From: an uncultured Pseudoclavibacter sp.
Lineage (GTDB): Bacteria; Actinomycetota; Actinomycetes; Actinomycetales; Microbacteriaceae
NCBI GenBank assembly: GCA_946221025.1
Contig: CAMIMS010000060.1
Span: 1 to 9,279 of the forward strand
Direction of reading: 5' to 3'
Length of the DNA stretch: 9,279 nucleotides
Shown here: one piece after another, positions 7,201 to 9,279 of the stretch
How the letters are laid out: every line of letters begins with the position of its first letter
How positions within the stretch are numbered: the stretch's first letter is position 1
The notes under the pieces: generated by a model
What the model saw: only the letters and a program-made list of their open reading frames with translations
Database searches by the model: none
What the model was told of the DNA's origin: nothing
Translations under genes and position numbers: made by a program

Positions 7201-7213
7201 TTCATAGGGCGAC

Positions 7214-7233
7214 GGCACCGAGTCCAAGGTGCC
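7214..7233 (-). promoter_or_regulatory. hairpin in the valS leader
   Basis: On the minus strand GGCACC pairs with GGTGCC around the 8-nt loop TTGGACTC, about 24 nt upstream of the valS ATG. It could affect translation or mRNA stability. I looked for T-box features: the conserved AGGGTGG-type antiterminator sequence is missing, so I do not call a riboswitch. Confidence 0.3.
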
Positions 7234-7256
7234 CGAACCAACCCCCAAGGCTACCG

Positions 7257-7280
7257 CCGCCCGCGGGCGGGGTCTTTTCC
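7257..7280 (+). terminator. terminator-like hairpin plus T-run on the plus strand upstream of the nuclease
   Basis: CCGCCCG/CGGGCGG is a perfect 14-bp palindrome (7257-7270), followed on the plus strand by GGTCTTTTCC. The orientation is opposite to valS, whose leader it lies in. It would stop plus-strand transcripts before they enter the nuclease cassette, and its position next to the left 59-bp palindrome is notable. Without a loop in the palindrome the RNA stem would be at most about 5 bp, so the call is tentative. Confidence 0.35.
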
Positions 7281-7283
7281 GTG

Positions 7284-7342
7284 CTAGGTGGCCGCAATTG
7301 GTCCCACTGGCCCGGCCACTGGGACCAATTGCGGCCACCTAG
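7284..7342. repeat. left 59-bp near-perfect palindrome flanking the nuclease gene
   Basis: Arms of 29 bp (7284-7312 and 7314-7342) surround one central C. The left arm opens CTAGGTGGCCGCAATTGG and the right arm closes CCAATTGCGGCCACCTAG; 28 of 29 positions pair, the exception being C/C at arm position 24. Each arm contains CAATTG and GGCC palindromes. A related copy (50 of 59 identical) lies at 8352-8410 on the other side of the nuclease gene. It lies in the divergent gap between valS and the nuclease gene, so it may also overlap their promoters. Confidence 0.92.
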
Positions 7343-7361
7343 TGGGCATGGTCGAAGCGGA

Positions 7362-7370
7362 TGTGGATAA
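7362..7370 (-). promoter_or_regulatory. single consensus DnaA-box sequence
   Basis: The minus strand reads TTATCCACA, an exact match to the classical DnaA box, in the gap upstream of valS and the nuclease. It is a lone copy with no AT-rich unwinding region, so this is not an origin. It may be chance, or a DnaA-binding site in the divergent promoter region. Confidence 0.25.
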
Positions 7371-7410
7371 CCGAGCGCATGCAATGCCGCACGAAGCTAG
7401 TTTTTCGCGC

Positions 7411-8355
7411 ATGGGGGCACGGGTCTCACTTCCGGATGAGTGGTCGAATGCGCCGTTCTCGCGTGCAGAGGCTGTTGGAAGCGGTTTTAGCGACAAACGA
7501 ATTCGCTCTCGCGCGCTGGCAAGGCCGTTTCACGGAGTTCGTTCTCAACCGGAACAGGCACTCGAAGTCGACGGACTGTGCCGTGCATGGTTCGTTAAAC
7601 CGACCGCACGGGGAGTGGTGGCTGGTGCTACCGCGATGCAACTCTTCGGGCTTCCAGTGCCGTCCCGGCTCGCCGGCAGTGAGATTGAGATAGCCGTCAA
7701 ACTGTCCTCCCGGTCTCGGCCAAAGGACAGGAATGTTGCTGCACTTCGGGTGAACGACCGGATGTGGAACACAATCGAAGTCGATGGGATTCCCGTGCTC
7801 CACCCCGTCGTCGCTTGGGCGACGCTTGCACGACGTCTGAATCTCAAGGAAGCTGTCGTGCTCGGTGACGCGCTCGTGACCTCCAACGAAAACTATCCGG
7901 GCCTGCGAGTTCCCCGCCCGATTGCGACGCTTGAGGAGCTTGAGCAGGTTTCGAGCCTCATGGGCTCTGCGCCGGGAGTCATCCTTGTCCGTCACGCCGT
8001 TCCCCGTGTTCGCGAACGTGTTGCATCACGGATGGAAACGGAGCTTCGGCTCCTCCTGGAAGATTCGGGGCTTCCCGGGGCAGAGGTGAATGCGGTCATC
8101 CGTGACGAGGCGGGCGCGTTTCTCGCTGAAGGCGACCTTGTCTATCGGCAGCAGCGCGTCGTCGTCGAGTACCAGGGTGATCACCACAGAACCGATCCGC
8201 GGCAGTTTCAGTCGGATGTTCGACGTCGCCGCAGGCTCAACGCTGCGGGTTGGACTGTCGTGGAGGTGACGATCGCGGATATACGAAAAGCGCCCGGTCG
8301 TGTGGTGAACGATGTGCGACGCGCCCTTGATGCAGGGGGCGCACCGACACGTTAG
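7411..8355 (+). CDS. DUF559/Vsr-like endonuclease-domain protein with N-terminal winged-helix-like domain
   Basis: A 314-aa protein from the ATG at 7411. Starts at 7348 or 7384 are possible; the frame stays open back through the left repeat to a GTG at 7288. I chose 7411 because family members begin just before the segment seen here as LPDEW...FSRAEAVGSGFSDKRIRSRALARPFHGVRS. No start has a good ribosome site. Residues about 5-45 resemble the AbiEi-type antitoxin winged helix. About 60-200 includes ATAMQLFGLPVP and VVLGDALV, typical of this actinobacterial family. About 208-310 is the nuclease: ETELRLLL (209-), GDLVY with Asp242, VEYQGDHHR with Glu253 and His258/259, then SDVRRRRRLNAAGWTVVEV. 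These are the expected metal-binding Asp/Glu positions of a PD-(D/E)xK or Vsr-like fold. Its target is unknown; no methyltransferase or toxin partner lies beside it. Base composition looks less GC-rich than valS and pckG. The TAG stop lies inside the right 59-bp repeat. Confidence 0.8.
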   Translation: MGARVSLPDEWSNAPFSRAEAVGSGFSDKRIRSRALARPFHGVRSQPEQALEVDGLCRAWFVKPTARGVVAGATAMQLFGLPVPSRLAGSEIEIAVKLSSRSRPKDRNVAALRVNDRMWNTIEVDGIPVLHPVVAWATLARRLNLKEAVVLGDALVTSNENYPGLRVPRPIATLEELEQVSSLMGSAPGVILVRHAVPRVRERVASRMETELRLLLEDSGLPGAEVNAVIRDEAGAFLAEGDLVYRQQRVVVEYQGDHHRTDPRQFQSDVRRRRRLNAAGWTVVEVTIADIRKAPGRVVNDVRRALDAGGAPTR

Positions 8356-8410
8356 GTGGCCTCAATTGGCCTTAGTGGCCCGGCCAGTGGGACCAATTGA
8401 GGCCACCCAG
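8352..8410. repeat. right 59-bp imperfect palindrome flanking the nuclease gene
   Basis: It begins TTAGGTGGCCTCAATTGG and ends CCAATTGAGGCCACCCAG, with the same central C as the left copy. 23 of 29 arm positions form Watson-Crick pairs and three more are T.G. It contains the TAG stop (8353-8355) of the nuclease gene. It lies between convergent genes, nuclease and pckG, so it could serve as a bidirectional terminator. Confidence 0.9.
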
Positions 8411-8456
8411 TGAAAGAAGCCGGCGTTCCGACGACGCAGGGAGCGGATGCGGGGAG

Positions 8457-8471
8457 CCGCCCGCGAGGCGG
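8457..8471 (-). terminator. short GC hairpin directly after pckG
   Basis: CCGCC (8457-8461) and GGCGG (8467-8471) form a 5-bp stem with a 5-nt loop, starting 2 nt after the pckG stop. It is short and has no T-run, so it may act together with the larger palindrome at 8352-8410. Confidence 0.3.
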
Positions 8472-8473
8472 GG

Positions 8474-9279
8474 TTACGCCGTGAGGGTGGCTTCGAGGTC
8501 GCCGGTGACGGTGTCGAGCTGCTCGTTAATGGCGTCGGGCACCTTCGGGCCGACCTGGTCGAAGTAGTCGCGGGTCACGTCCATCTCGACCAGCCACGCC
8601 TTTGCGGGAACAGCGAAGATCTTCTCCATCGTCTCGTCGTCGAGGTCGAGGCCCTCGATGTCGATGTCGCCCTTCTTCGGGAGGAGGCCGATCGGCGATT
8701 CCTCCGCGTCCACCCGACCGGCAAGGCGGGCGTCAACCCATTCGATGGCGCGAATGTTCTCGCCGAATCCGGGCCAGAGGAACTTGCCGTTCTCATCCTT
8801 GCGGAACCAGTTGACCTGGAAGATGCGCGGAGCGTTCTCGCCGAGGCGCTCGCCCATCGCGACCCAGTTCCCCCAGTAGTCGCCCATGTGGTAGCCGGCG
8901 AACGGCTGCATCGCGAAGGGGTCGCGGCGAAGCTTGCCAACGGGACCCTCGGCCGCAGCGGTCTGCTCGGAGGCGAGGGTTGCGCCGAGGAACGCGCCGT
9001 GGTTCCAGCTCTTTGACTCCATGACCAGCGGCACATTGGATGCGCGGCGGCCACCGAAGAGGATCGCGTCGACGGGAACACCGTTCGGCTCCTCCCAGCG
9101 CGGAGAGATCGTGGGGCACTGCGAGGCGCGAACGGTGAAGCGGGCGTTGGGGTGCGCCGCGGGGCGGCCGGAGGTCGGCGTCCAGTCTTGGCCCTGCCAG
9201 TCGATGAGGTGGTCGGGCACCTCGTCGGTCATGCCCTCCCACCACACGTCGCCGTCGTCGGTGAGCGCGACGTTCGTGA
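8474..9279 (-). CDS. pckG: phosphoenolpyruvate carboxykinase (GTP), C-terminal part
   Basis: The frame is open to the window edge, so the N-terminal part is missing; 267 residues are visible out of about 600 in the family. The enzyme (EC 4.1.1.32) interconverts oxaloacetate + GTP with phosphoenolpyruvate + CO2 + GDP in gluconeogenesis and anaplerosis, in the cytosol. Recognisable segments in order are QCPTISPRWEEPNGVPVDAI, ILFGGRR, SWNHGAFLGATLASEQTAAAEG, RRDPFAMQPFAGYHMGDYWGNW, then NWFRKDENGKFLWPGFGENIR. The last is the guanine-pocket region with its aromatic residues and Asn. The C-terminus (DVTRDYFDQVGPKVPDAI) is complete. The ATP-dependent enzyme has a different fold pattern, so the GTP type is clear. 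It is convergent with the nuclease gene, with 118 nt between the two stop codons. Frame, composition and motifs look normal. Confidence 0.96.
   Translation of the reverse strand, partial: TNVALTDDGDVWWEGMTDEVPDHLIDWQGQDWTPTSGRPAAHPNARFTVRASQCPTISPRWEEPNGVPVDAILFGGRRASNVPLVMESKSWNHGAFLGATLASEQTAAAEGPVGKLRRDPFAMQPFAGYHMGDYWGNWVAMGERLGENAPRIFQVNWFRKDENGKFLWPGFGENIRAIEWVDARLAGRVDAEESPIGLLPKKGDIDIEGLDLDDETMEKIFAVPAKAWLVEMDVTRDYFDQVGPKVPDAINEQLDTVTGDLEATLTA

Larger units (their letters stand above)
7284..8410 (+). mobile_element. candidate repeat-bracketed nuclease cassette
   Basis: The nuclease gene and its two flanking 59-bp palindromes form a compact 1,127-bp unit between two housekeeping genes, valS and pckG. 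Because each repeat is itself palindromic, the pair are both direct and inverted copies. I see no target-site duplication and no transposase motif (no DDE and no HUH/Y1). The layout resembles REP elements around RAYT genes. Mobility is inference; this could also be a fixed locus with repeats used as terminators or nuclease sites. Confidence 0.35.

Noticed and set aside
7191..7283. T-box riboswitch upstream of valS
   Set aside because: Only a 6-bp hairpin is present. The T-box core sequence and a specifier stem are not seen.
5907..7370. Long plus-strand open frame antisense to valS
   Set aside because: It is the mirror of a high-GC coding region. The minus strand has complete ValRS motifs, and the antisense product has no recognisable domain.
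8447..9016. Plus-strand frame opposite pckG
   Set aside because: The minus strand encodes clear PEP carboxykinase motifs; this is a shadow.

Overview
The window is high-GC DNA with the gene content of an actinobacterium, most likely a member of the Microbacteriaceae or a near relative. This rests on the HtaA-type haem-uptake surface protein, the GTP-dependent PEP carboxykinase, the PRC-barrel/DUF2382 stress-type protein, and an actinobacterial DUF559-like nuclease. The family assignment is inference from protein style; there is no rRNA in the window.

Layout, left to right. Positions 1-2230 (+) hold the 3' part of a large secreted or membrane-anchored HtaA-domain protein. It has the tail of one HtaA domain, an Ig-like region, an Fn3-like region, a second complete HtaA domain, a Pro/Gly/Ser linker and a C-terminal membrane anchor. 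Two stem-loops at 2241-2286 separate it from a convergent minus-strand block. That block consists of a PRC-barrel/DUF2382 gene (3472-4299), a 319-nt intergenic gap with a terminator, and a second PRC-barrel gene (2607-3152) overlapping a small acidic-tail protein gene (2314-2610) by 4 nt. The archaeal-like valyl-tRNA synthetase valS (4560-7190, minus) lies upstream of that block, with a 260-nt gap that contains a possible 33-codon ORF and an inverted repeat in the DUF2382 leader. A plus-strand gene for a DUF559/Vsr-like nuclease with an N-terminal winged-helix-like domain (about 7411-8355) follows. The last gene is the C-terminal part of pckG (8474 to the window edge, minus).

The most unusual structure is a pair of 59-bp near-palindromes, at 7284-7342 and 8352-8410, that bracket the nuclease gene. 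They match at 50 of 59 positions. Between the copies there is a compensated G:C to T:A change, two C to T changes that leave T.G wobbles, and a shared unpaired position near the centre. The right-hand copy supplies the stop codon of the nuclease gene. The arrangement resembles REP/RAYT or IS200-type elements, where a nuclease gene sits between hairpins, but the nuclease here is of the PD-(D/E)xK/Vsr-like type. It is the best candidate for an undescribed system in this window.

The other genes look like ordinary chromosomal ones: haem acquisition, envelope or stress PRC-barrel proteins, translation and gluconeogenesis/anaplerosis. The nuclease cassette sits between valS and pckG and may be an insertion.
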